64,000 bases of DNA. It comes from a bacterium. Lineage in GTDB: Bacteria; 4484-113; JAFGCY01. Shown one piece after another: positions 1 to 10,275 of this stretch; the first letter of the stretch is position 1; the number at the start of each line of letters is the position of its first letter. The DNA lies in NCBI GenBank assembly GCA_020849855.1, contig JADZFO010000021.1, positions 19,058 through 83,057 on the forward strand, in the 5' to 3' direction. The notes beneath the pieces are model-generated. The model searched no databases and had not been told where the DNA came from. It saw only the letters and a list, made by a program, of their open reading frames with translations. The translations under genes were made by a program, and so were the position numbers.

Positions 1-1
1 C

Positions 2-388
2 GATGCAGGCAAGCTGCTGTTGCCCAGCCGGCGTTTTGACAATTCCAGCGTTGTAATGCGGGTCGACCCCCTGACAGGACAGGTGCTGGGTACCGCGGAC
101 TCCAGCCAGCTCAAGCAGGAGTCGCTCAGCGGCGCTCTGCCCTTTGTGAACGGGCTGGTCTATTTTGGCTCGGCCACCGACAACAGCGGCACCTGGTCGC
201 CGGACGTCGCCAGTTCGAGCAGCTTCAACTGCGGCTGGTCTGCCTTTGGAATCACGGAACCCAGTTTCAGCTATACCGCGGACTTCCTGGGCATCACCAG
301 CAGCGACATAGCCGCAGACGTCGAGGCCAGCCTCGACATTGGCGCAGGGCAGAGCGATATTCTGATTGGTTACATGCCTGAGCCCTAG
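2..388 (+). CDS. Partial PKD/propeller lipoprotein, C-terminal end only
   Basis: The window opens inside this gene. The last 128 residues are read in frame from base 2 to TAG at 386-388, and the start and signal peptide lie outside. The tail LDIGAGQSDILIGYMPEP lines up with the ends of the four following paralogues, such as LDSGAGLEDAMASYLPLP at 8047. I therefore read it as the first visible member of a tandem lipoprotein array. The repeated Leu/Val/Gly-rich strands fit the end of a beta-propeller. Function is unknown. Confidence 0.75.
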   Translation, partial: DAGKLLLPSRRFDNSSVVMRVDPLTGQVLGTADSSQLKQESLSGALPFVNGLVYFGSATDNSGTWSPDVASSSSFNCGWSAFGITEPSFSYTADFLGITSSDIAADVEASLDIGAGQSDILIGYMPEP

Positions 389-519
389 GCCGGATCAACT
401 GGCCGTTGTGTCTGAGCCGAATGCGGGACCAGACAAGCGGAGAATAACTGCCCTGGACAGGCGCAGTTGAAGCTTCGCAGGGCTGAGGGCGGCGCCTGCT
501 GAGAAGCCAGCCAGGCGGG

Positions 520-525
520 TATCAT
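520..525 (+). promoter_or_regulatory. -10 box TATCAT before the 558 lipoprotein gene
   Basis: TATCAT would start transcription near base 532, after the ATG at 528. This favours ATG 558, which follows a GGAGG at 549-553, as the true start. Confidence 0.45.
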
Positions 526-557
526 GCATGGTTGCCAGGAACAACTCCGGAGGCTTG

Positions 558-2720
558 ATGAAGAGACCTGGATTGGTAATCGCGGGATTTGGCATCATCT
601 GGCTGTGCCTTGGCGGTCTGTCCTGCAGCAATCATGGGCAGCTGCGCGAGGCTCTGACGGATCAGAACCCGCGGGCAGGGCAACCTTCTGTCCGTTCTGC
701 GCCGCTGGCAGAGCCAGCCGGTCTCAGCGCTGTCAGCTTGCCTTCGCCCTCCGAGCTGGCCACCCCCCTGGCTCTGCGCGATACGAGTTATGTTGAGGCA
801 GATCTGGTCAAATCCGGGGTGCAGTTCGAGCCCGATCTGGCCCAGCGCGTGTCCGCAGACAACGCGCCCGATGCCACCTTTGAGCCCATCTACGACCCCC
901 TGAGCAATGACCTGGGCTCGCTGGCCTATGCTGGCTATCGCTTCGTCGCGCCGGGCTATGACCGCAGCGGGCAGGTGAGGCTCGTCGGCCAGGATCTCAC
1001 GGCTTCCAGCGGGCTGTATGTCGGGCTGAGCAACTGGAACCTCGACCGCTGGGACTGGTTCAAGCCGCAAGGCTCCGCGCCGCTCAGGGTTAATGTCCCC
1101 TCCCTGAGCCCTTACTTCCGGCCCGGCGGAGAGCTGTTTGCAATTGTCCTTACCGCCGATGGCATTGAACACAGCCTGACCAGCATCAGCCTCGGCGGCG
1201 TTCCGCCGACTGCCGTGCTTGAGGCCGGTCCGCTGGACGGCCAGCCGCCACTCAGCGTGACCTTCGATGCCTCGGGCAGTGCGGTGGGCGAAGGAACTTT
1301 CACCGACTTCTCCTGGGACATTGATGGCGACGGTATCTTCGAGACCAGCACGGGTACCGTGCCGCAGCTGATCCACGAGTATGAGCAGCAGGGCACCTAC
1401 ACGCCGGCGCTGCGGGTCAGCAACAGCGGCGGCGAGAGCGCAGTTGCCAGCCAGACCGTGCATGTAGCCAGCTACTGGCTGCACTACCTGGACTCCAGTG
1501 CCAGCACGACTTATGTCGAGCAGTTCAACTCGCTGGCGCTGGACGCGCAGGGGAATATCTACGCCGCCGGTCTGGGCAACGGTGGCAGTGATGCTTACAC
1601 CTACCAGCTTTTCAAGCTGGACCGCTTTGGCGAGCTGCTCTGGGCCCGCGAGTTTACCAGCGGCCAATCAGGGCTCGTCGACCAGATTGCGCTCGACTCG
1701 CAGGGCAATCTGCTGCTCACCGGTTCAATGGCAGTCACCGGTAAGGGCAGTGAGGCGGTTGTGCAGAAGTGGGACCCGGATGGCGGGCTCATCTGGTCGC
1801 GCTCCTTCGGCAGTTCAAACACAGATTCCTTGCAGCAGATGGTCGTTGATGGCCTGGATATCTTTGTCGCCGGCTACACCAAACCGTCTGAGTATGACCT
1901 GATCATCGCGCGGCTGGACAGCTCCGGCAATCTGTTGTGGACCAGGAGCTGCGACGGCCAGGACCTTGACTTCAGCAGGGGGCTGACCGTCCGCCGCAGC
2001 TTCCTTGGCGACCTGCAGGGCGCGAGCATCATCAGTGCTCTTGACACCCCAGGCAGCACCGCCTGGCGCAATGACTGGGACGAGGATGGTGCATACCTTG
2101 GCGGCGCGACTCTTGATTCCAGCCTGGACCTGAGCCCCGATTACATACGCCACGTACCGGGGGTACTGGGCAGCAGCTACCGCATCGGCGGATCGCTCAG
2201 CATTTCCGGCGATCAGAACATCTTTCTGCTGGAAATCCCGACCAGTGGCGCCAGCACCAAAGGCACGCGTCTTGGCAGTCCGACTTTCAACGGCGGCGTG
2301 TCCCTGCAGGAATGGCTAAGGCTGCCGGATGGCAGCAACCTGATCTGCGGCAACGACACTGTTGATGCTGGTTCAGCCGGCTATCTGGCGCGCTTTGATT
2401 CTGACCTGGACTTCATGTCCTATGAGCAGCTGCTGGGTCCGCCCGATGAAGTCGGCTTCGTGATGGACATCGCACTGCAGGGCAGTGGCCTGGTCTTTGC
2501 CGGTTACAGCACCGGCAGTACTGTCAGCTGGTCCACCCATCAGCTCAGCGGTCAGGCGGATATCTCTGCGTCCTGGCAGGATCAGGACGGAGTCAGTTCT
2601 GTTCTGGACTGGGAGGCGGTCGACCTTGACGGTGAGGTCACTGATCTCCTGCCGCAGGTGTTTGTGGACTCCGAAGATGGCGAAAGTCAGAGCCTGGTCG
2701 GCTACCGTGCGCTGCCCTAG
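558..2720 (+). CDS. PKD-domain, propeller-type secreted lipoprotein
   Basis: This 720-residue protein probably sits on the cell envelope. The start at 558 is chosen over ATG 528 because GGAGG precedes it closely and the signal peptide then begins MKRPG, followed by a hydrophobic stretch and Cys in GGLSC, a weak lipobox. Residues about 50-210 form a family-specific N-terminal domain with YVEADL and GLSNWNLDRWDWF. A PKD domain follows at about 218-303 (FSWDIDGDG core). Residues about 310-600 hold repeats of the type LDSQGNLLLTG and WDPDGGLIWSRSFG, like SBBP propeller blades. Three neighbours share the whole layout. No catalytic motif is visible; binding or adhesion is inference. Confidence 0.85.
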   Translation: MKRPGLVIAGFGIIWLCLGGLSCSNHGQLREALTDQNPRAGQPSVRSAPLAEPAGLSAVSLPSPSELATPLALRDTSYVEADLVKSGVQFEPDLAQRVSADNAPDATFEPIYDPLSNDLGSLAYAGYRFVAPGYDRSGQVRLVGQDLTASSGLYVGLSNWNLDRWDWFKPQGSAPLRVNVPSLSPYFRPGGELFAIVLTADGIEHSLTSISLGGVPPTAVLEAGPLDGQPPLSVTFDASGSAVGEGTFTDFSWDIDGDGIFETSTGTVPQLIHEYEQQGTYTPALRVSNSGGESAVASQTVHVASYWLHYLDSSASTTYVEQFNSLALDAQGNIYAAGLGNGGSDAYTYQLFKLDRFGELLWAREFTSGQSGLVDQIALDSQGNLLLTGSMAVTGKGSEAVVQKWDPDGGLIWSRSFGSSNTDSLQQMVVDGLDIFVAGYTKPSEYDLIIARLDSSGNLLWTRSCDGQDLDFSRGLTVRRSFLGDLQGASIISALDTPGSTAWRNDWDEDGAYLGGATLDSSLDLSPDYIRHVPGVLGSSYRIGGSLSISGDQNIFLLEIPTSGASTKGTRLGSPTFNGGVSLQEWLRLPDGSNLICGNDTVDAGSAGYLARFDSDLDFMSYEQLLGPPDEVGFVMDIALQGSGLVFAGYSTGSTVSWSTHQLSGQADISASWQDQDGVSSVLDWEAVDLDGEVTDLLPQVFVDSEDGESQSLVGYRALP

Positions 2721-2989
2721 GCACTGGCGGCGGCTGAGACCAGCAGCAAGGACAGGAGTCGCTCAGTGGCTCGCCCAGTCGTGAAGGGTCTGCTGATCAG
2801 CGGCCCGGCCCGCGACAAGAGCGGAAGCTGTTCCATCGGCGCTGCCAGTTCAAGTTTGCTGAGCAACACCCTGGCAATGTCTGAGTGCACGGACAGCCGA
2901 TCAGGACTCAGCAATACTCTTGACAGCTCTACCCCGGAACCCTGAGTCCAGGACAACTGAACCCGCCGGCGCTGCAGCCGCAGCTCAGG

Positions 2990-2995
2990 TAGAAT
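2990..2995 (+). promoter_or_regulatory. -10 box TAGAAT of a probable leaderless gene
   Basis: TAGAAT lies 6 bp before ATG 3002, and no Shine-Dalgarno sequence is present. The transcript would begin at or next to the start codon. Confidence 0.6.
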
Positions 2996-3001
2996 TCGCG
3001 T

Positions 3002-5155
3002 ATGCCTAGGGCCCTCGCACTATTGCCGTGGCTTGCAGCTTTGCTGCTGGCTGGCTGCGCATCTTCGGCCGGGACGGAGCCCGGCCAGGCGAGCCAGGAG
3101 TCTGTCGCGCAGCGCGATGGATTACCCGCTGCTGCAGCTAAGTCCGCCCCCTGGGGGGAGCTGGAAGCAGGCGGACTGCCGCGGCCAGGCAGCCTGCACT
3201 TTGCCGCGCCATCGCGCAAAAGCAGTTTCACGGATGCTGACCTGCTGAAAAACGGCATTCAGATGGAGAGCCTGCCGATGGCGCACAACGCCTTCCCTGG
3301 CATCGACGACAGCGGCCTCTTTGACCCGACTGCCCAGCCCGGCGACCCGGCGGCTTTGAGCAGCAGTGCCTGGGCAGTCTATCGCTTTGATGCGCCGGGC
3401 TATGACCGCGGGCCGCTCGTCCGCCTGAGCTGGCTGGATCTCACGCCGCCCCAACAGGCCTGGATTGGCCTGTCCAACTGGGCCAGCGACCGCTGGGATT
3501 TCTTCAGCGGATCAGAGAGCTTTAACACCGGATCACTGCTGCCTTACTTCAACGCCGGCGGGACTTTGTACGTGGTCGTGCTGGTGCCCAGCTCGCCGGA
3601 CAGCTACAACCTGGACACCCTGCGCCTTGGCGGCACACCGCCAAGCGCCAGCCTGAGCGCGCCGGCCCAGATCGGCCCGGGTAATCTGACGGCCGACTTT
3701 GACGCCGGCGCCAGCTCGCCAGGCGAGGGCAGTATTCTTGAGTACCGCTGGGACTTTGATGGCGACGGCAGCATCGATGAAAGCGGCGCTTCACCCACAG
3801 TCAGCCATAGTTACGCCCTGGCGGGTGACTACAGCCCGCGGGTGGAAGTGCTGAACAGCGCGCTGGAAGTGGACAGCGCGAGTGTGAGCCTGCGGGTGCT
3901 GGATTACTGGACGCGCAGCTTTGGCGCTGCCCAGAGTGACGAGTTGCTGGCGGCCCGTGCCGATGCCCAGGGAAACATCTACTTCTGCGGGACTTATACC
4001 GACCCGCTTACCCCCAGCGTCAAGCAGCTGCAGGTGGGCAAAGTGAGCCCCTTTGGCGAGCTGCTCTGGCTGAAGCTCTATTCCAACAGCGGCGGGGCGC
4101 GCGGCGAGTGCCTGGCGCTGGGCCCCGACGGAAGCCTGCTGATCGGCGGCAGCGAGATCAACAGCCCCAGCAGCGACCTGCTGCTGCAGAAGTGGTCGCC
4201 GGACGGCACCCTGCTGTGGAGCTATGCTTATGATGTGGGCACGAACTCGCTTGAGCAGTGCCGCTCTATGGTCGTGGCGGAAGGCGACATCTATATCTGT
4301 GGCAATACCAGCGCCCAGGGCGACCCTGACATGCTGGTGGCGTCCTTTGACATCGATGGCCAGGCCCGCTGGGCCCGGGCCCAGGACCTTGTCGGCTTTT
4401 TCGACTGCCTTTATGACATCTGCGCGCCATACAACTTCCTCTTTGACACTTCAGGTGTTTCAGCCATCGGCAGCGGCAGCAACAATGTCAAGGACTACTG
4501 CACTTTGCTGGAGTATGGTCTGGATGGCAGCTTGCAGAGCTTCCGCACCCTAAGCCTCACGGAGAGCTGCAAGGGATTCTGCATTCGCTACTTTCGCCCT
4601 GTCGCGGGCGATCCGCGCTACTACGTGGCCGGTACCTATGAGGCCTCGGGCAACAGCAATGCCTTTCTGCTGGCGATGCAGACCGACTCTTTTGGCGTGA
4701 GCGATTTCGGCGCACGCGTGCCGGCGGACCTGCTGGAGCTTGGCTCGATGTCGGTGGCGCCAAACGGCGACACGCTGCTTTACGGCTGGCGCACGGAGTC
4801 CTACCTGGGCAGCCTGCTGCGCTTTGATGCCGGGACTGGACTGCTGACGCGCTCGGACATGAACTTCTCTGATCAGGGCTCGTATGGGCTGAACGGCGCA
4901 GTGGCCTTCAACGGGGGCCTGCTTAGCTGGGGCCGCACGCCAAACGCGCAGTCGCCGGACTGGTCACAGGACAGTCTCGAGGGCCAGGGATTCAGCGCGC
5001 AGTGGGCCTCCACCAGCGGCGGCGCCCAGAGCTACAGCCTGGTGGATGAGGACAGCGCTGGCAACGTCAGCGACCTGCTGGCTCAGGTGATCCTGGACAA
5101 TGGCGGCGGCGGCGAGGACGCCCTGCTCAGCTTCAGCCCGCTTGGCGCGCCCTAG
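3002..5155 (+). CDS. PKD-domain, propeller-type secreted lipoprotein
   Basis: This 717-residue member of the tandem array has the clearest lipoprotein signal, MPRALALLPWLAALLLAGC, with lipobox LAGC at about residue 19. The family N-terminal domain contains FTDADLLKNGIQ and WIGLSNWASDRWDFF. The PKD domain is at about 214-300 (YRWDFDGDG), and propeller repeats such as DAQGNIYFCG and WSPDGTLLWSYAY follow. The tail is DNGGGGEDALLSFSPLGAP. The stop overlaps that of the convergent ppa gene: CTAG at 5152-5155 supplies both TAG codons. The gene appears leaderless. Ligand and function are unknown. Confidence 0.87.
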   Translation: MPRALALLPWLAALLLAGCASSAGTEPGQASQESVAQRDGLPAAAAKSAPWGELEAGGLPRPGSLHFAAPSRKSSFTDADLLKNGIQMESLPMAHNAFPGIDDSGLFDPTAQPGDPAALSSSAWAVYRFDAPGYDRGPLVRLSWLDLTPPQQAWIGLSNWASDRWDFFSGSESFNTGSLLPYFNAGGTLYVVVLVPSSPDSYNLDTLRLGGTPPSASLSAPAQIGPGNLTADFDAGASSPGEGSILEYRWDFDGDGSIDESGASPTVSHSYALAGDYSPRVEVLNSALEVDSASVSLRVLDYWTRSFGAAQSDELLAARADAQGNIYFCGTYTDPLTPSVKQLQVGKVSPFGELLWLKLYSNSGGARGECLALGPDGSLLIGGSEINSPSSDLLLQKWSPDGTLLWSYAYDVGTNSLEQCRSMVVAEGDIYICGNTSAQGDPDMLVASFDIDGQARWARAQDLVGFFDCLYDICAPYNFLFDTSGVSAIGSGSNNVKDYCTLLEYGLDGSLQSFRTLSLTESCKGFCIRYFRPVAGDPRYYVAGTYEASGNSNAFLLAMQTDSFGVSDFGARVPADLLELGSMSVAPNGDTLLYGWRTESYLGSLLRFDAGTGLLTRSDMNFSDQGSYGLNGAVAFNGGLLSWGRTPNAQSPDWSQDSLEGQGFSAQWASTSGGAQSYSLVDEDSAGNVSDLLAQVILDNGGGGEDALLSFSPLGAP

Positions 5156-5712
5156 GCGCTGGCGGCGGCTTCGCCCTGCACGCCAAGGAACATCTGCTGG
5201 TACAGCTTCATGCAGTGATGCACGGCGCGCATGGCCTCGATCGGCCCCAGGAAGTCCTTGACCGTGACTTCCTTGCGCTCCAGCTTCTTGTAGTCCTCAA
5301 AAAAGGTGCGCAGCTCCTCGAGACGGTGGGCGGGCAGCTCCCGGATGTTGGTGTAGCCGTTGTACTCCGGGTCGTCCAGGTGCACGCAGATGATCTTCTC
5401 GTCGCCCTCGCCCTGGTCTTCCATCGTCATCATGCCGATGGGCTTGGCGCGCACGATGGACAGGGGATGCACCGGCTCCTGCATCAGCACCAGCACATCC
5501 AGGGGGTCGTGGTCGTCGCCCAGGGTCTGGGGGATGAAGCCATAATTGGCCGGGTAGAACACGCTGCTGTAAAGCACGCGGTCAACCCGCAGCAGACCGG
5601 TTTCCTTGTCCAGTTCGTACTTGAGCTTGCTGCCCTTCGGGATCTCGACGATGGCGCTGAACTCGCGCGGAGCGTCCTTGCCGATGAAGACGTCGTGCCA
5701 GGCATGTGTCAT
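5152..5712 (-). CDS. ppa: Inorganic pyrophosphatase, family I
   Basis: This soluble enzyme hydrolyses pyrophosphate to two phosphates and so drives biosynthetic reactions. The protein has 186 residues, slightly longer than typical bacterial family I enzymes of about 175. The metal-binding signature D67-H-D69-P-L-D72 is complete, and EIPKGSKLKYELDKETG and YPANYGFIPQT match conserved active-site segments. ATG at 5712 has no Shine-Dalgarno site. TAACAC sits 6 bp upstream, so translation may be leaderless, although this box deviates from TANNNT. It is a housekeeping gene standing alone inside an accessory lipoprotein array and convergent with the gene at 3002. Confidence 0.95.
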   Translation of the reverse strand: MTHAWHDVFIGKDAPREFSAIVEIPKGSKLKYELDKETGLLRVDRVLYSSVFYPANYGFIPQTLGDDHDPLDVLVLMQEPVHPLSIVRAKPIGMMTMEDQGEGDEKIICVHLDDPEYNGYTNIRELPAHRLEELRTFFEDYKKLERKEVTVKDFLGPIEAMRAVHHCMKLYQQMFLGVQGEAAASA

Positions 5713-5842
5713 GAAACAGTGTTACCCCGCTTATGCCGCCCGGCATTCAGACCCGGCGCGCGCGCAAGTCTAGCAGGCGGAGAGCACCTATCACTGGGTA
5801 TCACAGGAGCCCTGAAAGCCTGATTTTGCCCTTCTGGCTGGG

Positions 5843-5848
5843 TATAAT
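5843..5848 (+). promoter_or_regulatory. -10 box TATAAT before the 5925 gene
   Basis: A consensus TATAAT lies about 77 bp upstream of ATG 5925 in the gap after the divergent ppa gene. No good -35 was identified. Confidence 0.4.
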
Positions 5849-5924
5849 CCCGGGTCGACAGACGACTGTGCCGCTGTGAAACGCAAACTGGCGCCGGGTG
5901 CGCCGATACAAGACGAGGGGTCTT

Positions 5925-8047
5925 ATGCGCAGTCCTGTCAACAACATTTGCCGCTTTGCCGCTGCTCTGTACCTGGGCCTGATGGCCGCATCCTGCTCCG
6001 GCAATACCCAGCCCGGCCTTGAGGCCGGGTCTGCACAGCACACCGGTACCCTGCCGGCCGAGGCTCCCATAGCTTCGCCCGCTGCACTGTCCGCGCTGCC
6101 GAGTGTGGCGTCCCTGCCGCTCAGCCCGCGCGAGGGCAGCTATGTGGAGGCCGACCTGATCCGCACGGGCGAGCAGTACGACCAGAGCCTGCCAAACGCG
6201 CGGGTCCAGGTCTTCAGCGCCCCGGAGCTGAACTTCATGCCCAACTGGCAGGGCGAAAGCAACGGGCTGCAAAGCACGGCTTTCGCCGTCTACCACTTCA
6301 ACGCCCCCGGCTATGACCGCAACGGCCAGGTCTATCTCGACTGGGCCCAGAACCCGCTGGACCCGTACCTGATCTGGATCGGCCTGAGCGACTGGCAGAA
6401 AGGGCAGTGGAAGTGGTTCCAGCACCAGCCCGGCGGCTATATCGACACAGGCGACCTGACACCCTTCTTCAGCCCCGGCGGCGACTTTTACATGACCATC
6501 GTGGCGGAAGGCTTCTTCCAGGTCGACCTGCAGGAGATCCGTCTGGGTCTGCCCGCCCCGATCATCCAGTGGCAGGCCAGCCCGACTATTGGCACGGCCC
6601 CGCTGCTGGTCAGCTTTGACGCCAGCCAGAGCCTGCCGCCGCTTGGCCTGATCGAGAAGTATGAGTGGGATCCCGAAGGTGACGGCAGCTTTGTCGAGGG
6701 CGACATCAACGGTTTGTTTGAGTTCACCTATCAAGACGCCGGCGTATTTGACGCTGCCGTCAAGGTGACCAATACCGTGGGCAGCTACTCAGTGGCAAGT
6801 TTCCCATCACAGTACACAAGAACTGGCTGCACACCCTTGGCCGCAGCGGCATTGACGAATTCACGGCGGCCGTAACCGACAGTGATGAGAACATCTACCT
6901 CGCGGGATCCAGCGACGACCCGGGGGGCAGCTTCTACCAGATTCTGCTGTGCAAGCTGGACAGCAACGGCGAGCTTCTCTGGGCCCGGCGCTACAGCGCG
7001 ACCGGCAGCGCCTTTGCCAACGCGCTTGACCTCGACAGCGATGGCAATGTCCTGCTGTCCGGCAGCCAGGCTGTGACAGGCGCAAGCCGCGACTGTCTGC
7101 TGCAGAAGTGGTCGCCTGAAGGGCTGCTGTTGTGGAGTCGAAGCTTCGGCGGGGCTACCTTCGACCGACTACTTGATGTGCAGTGCGGCAGCGACGGGAT
7201 ATACGCCTGCGGTGAGGGGAACGGCAATATCCTTGCCGTGAAGGCCGACGGCAATGGCGACCTTGTCTGGACCAGGAGCCGTGACGGCGGCAGCGGTGAC
7301 TATGCCAAGGCCATGGTGCTGAAGTCGGACCTTACCGGGACCACCACCGGCATGAGCATTGTCGGTCAGCGCAGCATCTCATCAGTATCACTTCTCTGGC
7401 GCGTGGACTACCAGGCCAACGGCAGCTTCAGCAAGGCGCAAACCCTTGGCTCAGCCCAAACACCGCTGGAAGGTCACGCGATCGACTTCAGCTTCAATTT
7501 CATCGGCGCCACTTCAAGGTACACCATCAGCGGGATCGTGAACGTGGCTGGAGAGCAACAGCCCTTCCTGCTGGACTTCATGGATAGCGAGAGCAGCACC
7601 TATGGCCTGCGCCTGACCGGAGCAAATTTTGTCGAGGCGTCCGCCTTCCATCCTGACGGGGCAGGCGGATACTACCTAGCCGGATTTTTCTTCGATGTCA
7701 GCAACCTCGGCGCTGTCATGCACCTCGGCAGCGCCGGTGAGTACCTGGGCGGATTCCAGCTGGGAGCTGGTGGCGATCAGGGGGCGCGCTGCTATGGCCT
7801 GCTGCCTTTCCAGGAGGGCCTGCTGAGCTGGGGCAAGGCCAACAGCGCCTCTCAGGCCTGGTCGGCGCTGGCACTGAGCGCCCAGCCCTTCAGCCAGACC
7901 TGGGCTGACAACAACGGCGCGGATGCCGCCCTGAGCTGGAGCAGCACCGACAGCCTTGGCGACAGCTTCATCGCTGACGACGAACTAACCCTCGACAGCG
8001 GCGCCGGGCTGGAGGATGCTATGGCCTCCTACCTGCCGCTGCCCTGA
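5925..8047 (+). pseudogene. PKD/propeller lipoprotein gene with a one-base frameshift
   Basis: This third intact-length paralogue of the array is split by a frameshift. ATG 5925 follows GAGGGG and opens a signal peptide ending MAASC. The reading frame holds through the N-terminal domain and the PKD domain (YEWDPEGDG) to about 6803. It then leaves the family frame at the CCC run 6803-6805. Adding one C there restores homology, giving ASFPITVHKNWLHTLGRSG and then propeller repeats to the tail LDSGAGLEDAMASYLPLP at 8047. A second ATG-less frame carries the rest. A true recent mutation, phase variation at a short C run, or a sequencing error are all possible. Confidence 0.8.
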
Positions 8048-8108
8048 TACGCGCATCAGAGCCAACAACTCGCTACAGACTGCGGGCCAGGGTGCCCGGG
8101 AGGATTCA

Positions 8109-10265
8109 ATGGCAGCCAGACAAACCAGCTATCGGGCATGCATGTTGCGTATTATGGGGGCCACTGCCGTGCTGCTGCTCAGCCTGCTGGGCGCCTGTGG
8201 CGGATGTCTGCAGGGATCGCAGGCCCCCAACAGCGCTGGTGCCCTGCAGCCGATATCGCCCAGCCAGTCGGCTACCCTGCTGCCCCGGCTGGAAGCAATA
8301 CCAGGCGGCCCGGCTTTGCCGCGTAGTGACAGCTTCGTCGACAGCGACCTGCTGTGCCTTGGCGAGGACTTTGACCCCGCCCTGCCGAGCCAGAACGTTG
8401 AGGGCTTCGCCGCCCAGCAGGCGGCCTTCAAACCCCAGCAGAGCGACGGGGGCGGGCTCAAGGGCCTGGCCTTCGCGCTCTACCGCTTTGATGTGCCGGG
8501 CTACAACCTGGAGCCCAAGCTGCACTTCTCCTGGTCGATCAGCCCAGGGCTTGCAGGCAGCGGCAACTGGGTGGCGCTGACCAACTGGCAGCGCCCGGGC
8601 TGGGACGTATTTCCTTTCAGCAATGCGGGTTGCAGCCTGCTGGAGCTGGATGACCTCTCCAGTTACTTCGACGCCAGCGGCAGGCTCTATCTGGCAGTGC
8701 TGCTCGGCGGCAGCCAGGAGGCCTATCTCAAGCAGATCCGCCTGGGCGGCGTGCCGCCGCAGCCCCAGCTCAGTGCCACTCCGCGGCGCGGGGCGCCGCC
8801 GCTGCAGGTGCACCTTGATGCCAGCGCCAGCCTGCCCGGCGTTGGCAACATCACAAGCTATGAATGGGACCCTGAAGGCGACGGCAGCTTCCTTCCCGGC
8901 GCCGCCGAGCTGGACTGGCTGTACGAAACGGAGGGCAGCTTCAACGCGACTGTTCGAGTCAGCAACGAGCTGGGCAACCAGGCCAGCGCCAGCATCCTGG
9001 TACAGCCGGGGCACTTCTGGCAGCGCAGCTTTGGCTTCGACATTTCGGAGAGCATTAACGGAGTGGCAGTAGACGCACAGGACAATGTCTATCTCGCCGC
9101 GACCCAGTTCAACCCTGAAGAGGCGGCGGACAGCCGCATCCTGGTGCTCAAGCTGGATCCTGCTGGCCAGCTGCTCTGGAGCAGGCTTTACGAGACCGAG
9201 TTCAATGGAGTCTTCTGCTCGGCGGCAGCCGTCGACTCAGCGGGAAACCTGCTGGTCAGCGGCACAGAGTACATCGGCGATCTTAACGCGCAGTGCCTGC
9301 TGCTTAAGTGGAGCCCTGCCGGCGATTTGATCTGGTCAAGGATCTATGGCGCTGAAGAGGGCGACTACAGCGAAGCCCTGCGCTGCGAGGGCAGCGACAT
9401 CTGGTTATGCGGCGGTACCAACCAGCCCAGTGATGTTCTGCTCTGCAAGGTGCTGGCGGATGGCACGATCCAGTACCTGCGCAGCCGCGACCTGGGCAGC
9501 GTGGAGCAGGGCGTCGATCTGGACTTCAAATACAGCATCACCAGCGAGCTCAGCGGAGTGACCGTGCTGGCCCGGCAGCTGCTGCCTGGGGGTGGGCAGC
9601 TGGCGCACGTGGATTACGACGCCGACGGCGACTTCAACAGCGCTGGGGTGCTCGCCGACAACAGCCTGCCGCGTGAGCCCGGGCATATCTATTACCGCCG
9701 CAACCTTCTCACGGCGGAGACCCGCTATACCGTCAGCGGCACGGTGGAGATCAACTCGCTTGCCCAGCCTTTTGTACTTGTACTGCCGCCCAGCGGAGAC
9801 AGTACCGCAGGTTGCCGGATCAGCGGCCTTGACTGCAACCGGCAGGGCGGTCTGCTCAGCGACGGATCCGGCGGGCAGTATCTGGGCCTGTCTGCGCGCA
9901 TCCCCGGCGGCGACGGGACGCTGCACTCCTGCCTGCTGCATGTGCTGGGCGATGGCAGCCTGGCCAGCGCTCTGCAGATGGAAGCGGGCGGGCACTACAA
10001 CTCAACACGCTCCCTGCTGCCCTACAAGGACGGCCTGCTGCTGGGCGGATACGGCCCCGACGCCTTTGGTGCGTACGTGCCAGCCATCAGCGGCAGCCAG
10101 GTTTACAGCGACGAGTGGGTTGATACGCCGGGAAGCAGCAGCAATCCGCAGTGGACTACAGCGCCGGGCAACGGCACAGTCAGTGATGCCGCGACGGGCC
10201 TGGTGCAGGACAGCGGAGCAGGCTCCTTCGATGTGATGCTCAGCTTTGTGCCGCTGCCGCAGTAA
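8109..10265 (+). CDS. PKD-domain, propeller-type secreted lipoprotein
   Basis: This 718-residue protein is the last member of the plus-strand array. ATG 8109 is preceded by GGGAGGA at 8098-8104. Upstream in-frame starts lie inside the previous gene and lack a ribosome site. The signal peptide ends LLLSLLGACGGC with a lipobox LGAC. The layout matches its neighbours: N-terminal domain (FVDSDLLCLGEDF, WVALTNWQRPGWDVF), PKD at about 214-299 (YEWDPEGDG), propeller repeats (DSAGNLLVSGTE, WSPAGDLIWSRIYG), and tail DSGAGSFDVMLSFVPLP. Function is unknown; paralogue expansion suggests variation in binding or surface properties. Confidence 0.87.
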   Translation: MAARQTSYRACMLRIMGATAVLLLSLLGACGGCLQGSQAPNSAGALQPISPSQSATLLPRLEAIPGGPALPRSDSFVDSDLLCLGEDFDPALPSQNVEGFAAQQAAFKPQQSDGGGLKGLAFALYRFDVPGYNLEPKLHFSWSISPGLAGSGNWVALTNWQRPGWDVFPFSNAGCSLLELDDLSSYFDASGRLYLAVLLGGSQEAYLKQIRLGGVPPQPQLSATPRRGAPPLQVHLDASASLPGVGNITSYEWDPEGDGSFLPGAAELDWLYETEGSFNATVRVSNELGNQASASILVQPGHFWQRSFGFDISESINGVAVDAQDNVYLAATQFNPEEAADSRILVLKLDPAGQLLWSRLYETEFNGVFCSAAAVDSAGNLLVSGTEYIGDLNAQCLLLKWSPAGDLIWSRIYGAEEGDYSEALRCEGSDIWLCGGTNQPSDVLLCKVLADGTIQYLRSRDLGSVEQGVDLDFKYSITSELSGVTVLARQLLPGGGQLAHVDYDADGDFNSAGVLADNSLPREPGHIYYRRNLLTAETRYTVSGTVEINSLAQPFVLVLPPSGDSTAGCRISGLDCNRQGGLLSDGSGGQYLGLSARIPGGDGTLHSCLLHVLGDGSLASALQMEAGGHYNSTRSLLPYKDGLLLGGYGPDAFGAYVPAISGSQVYSDEWVDTPGSSSNPQWTTAPGNGTVSDAATGLVQDSGAGSFDVMLSFVPLPQ

Positions 10266-10275
10266 TGCCGCAGGC

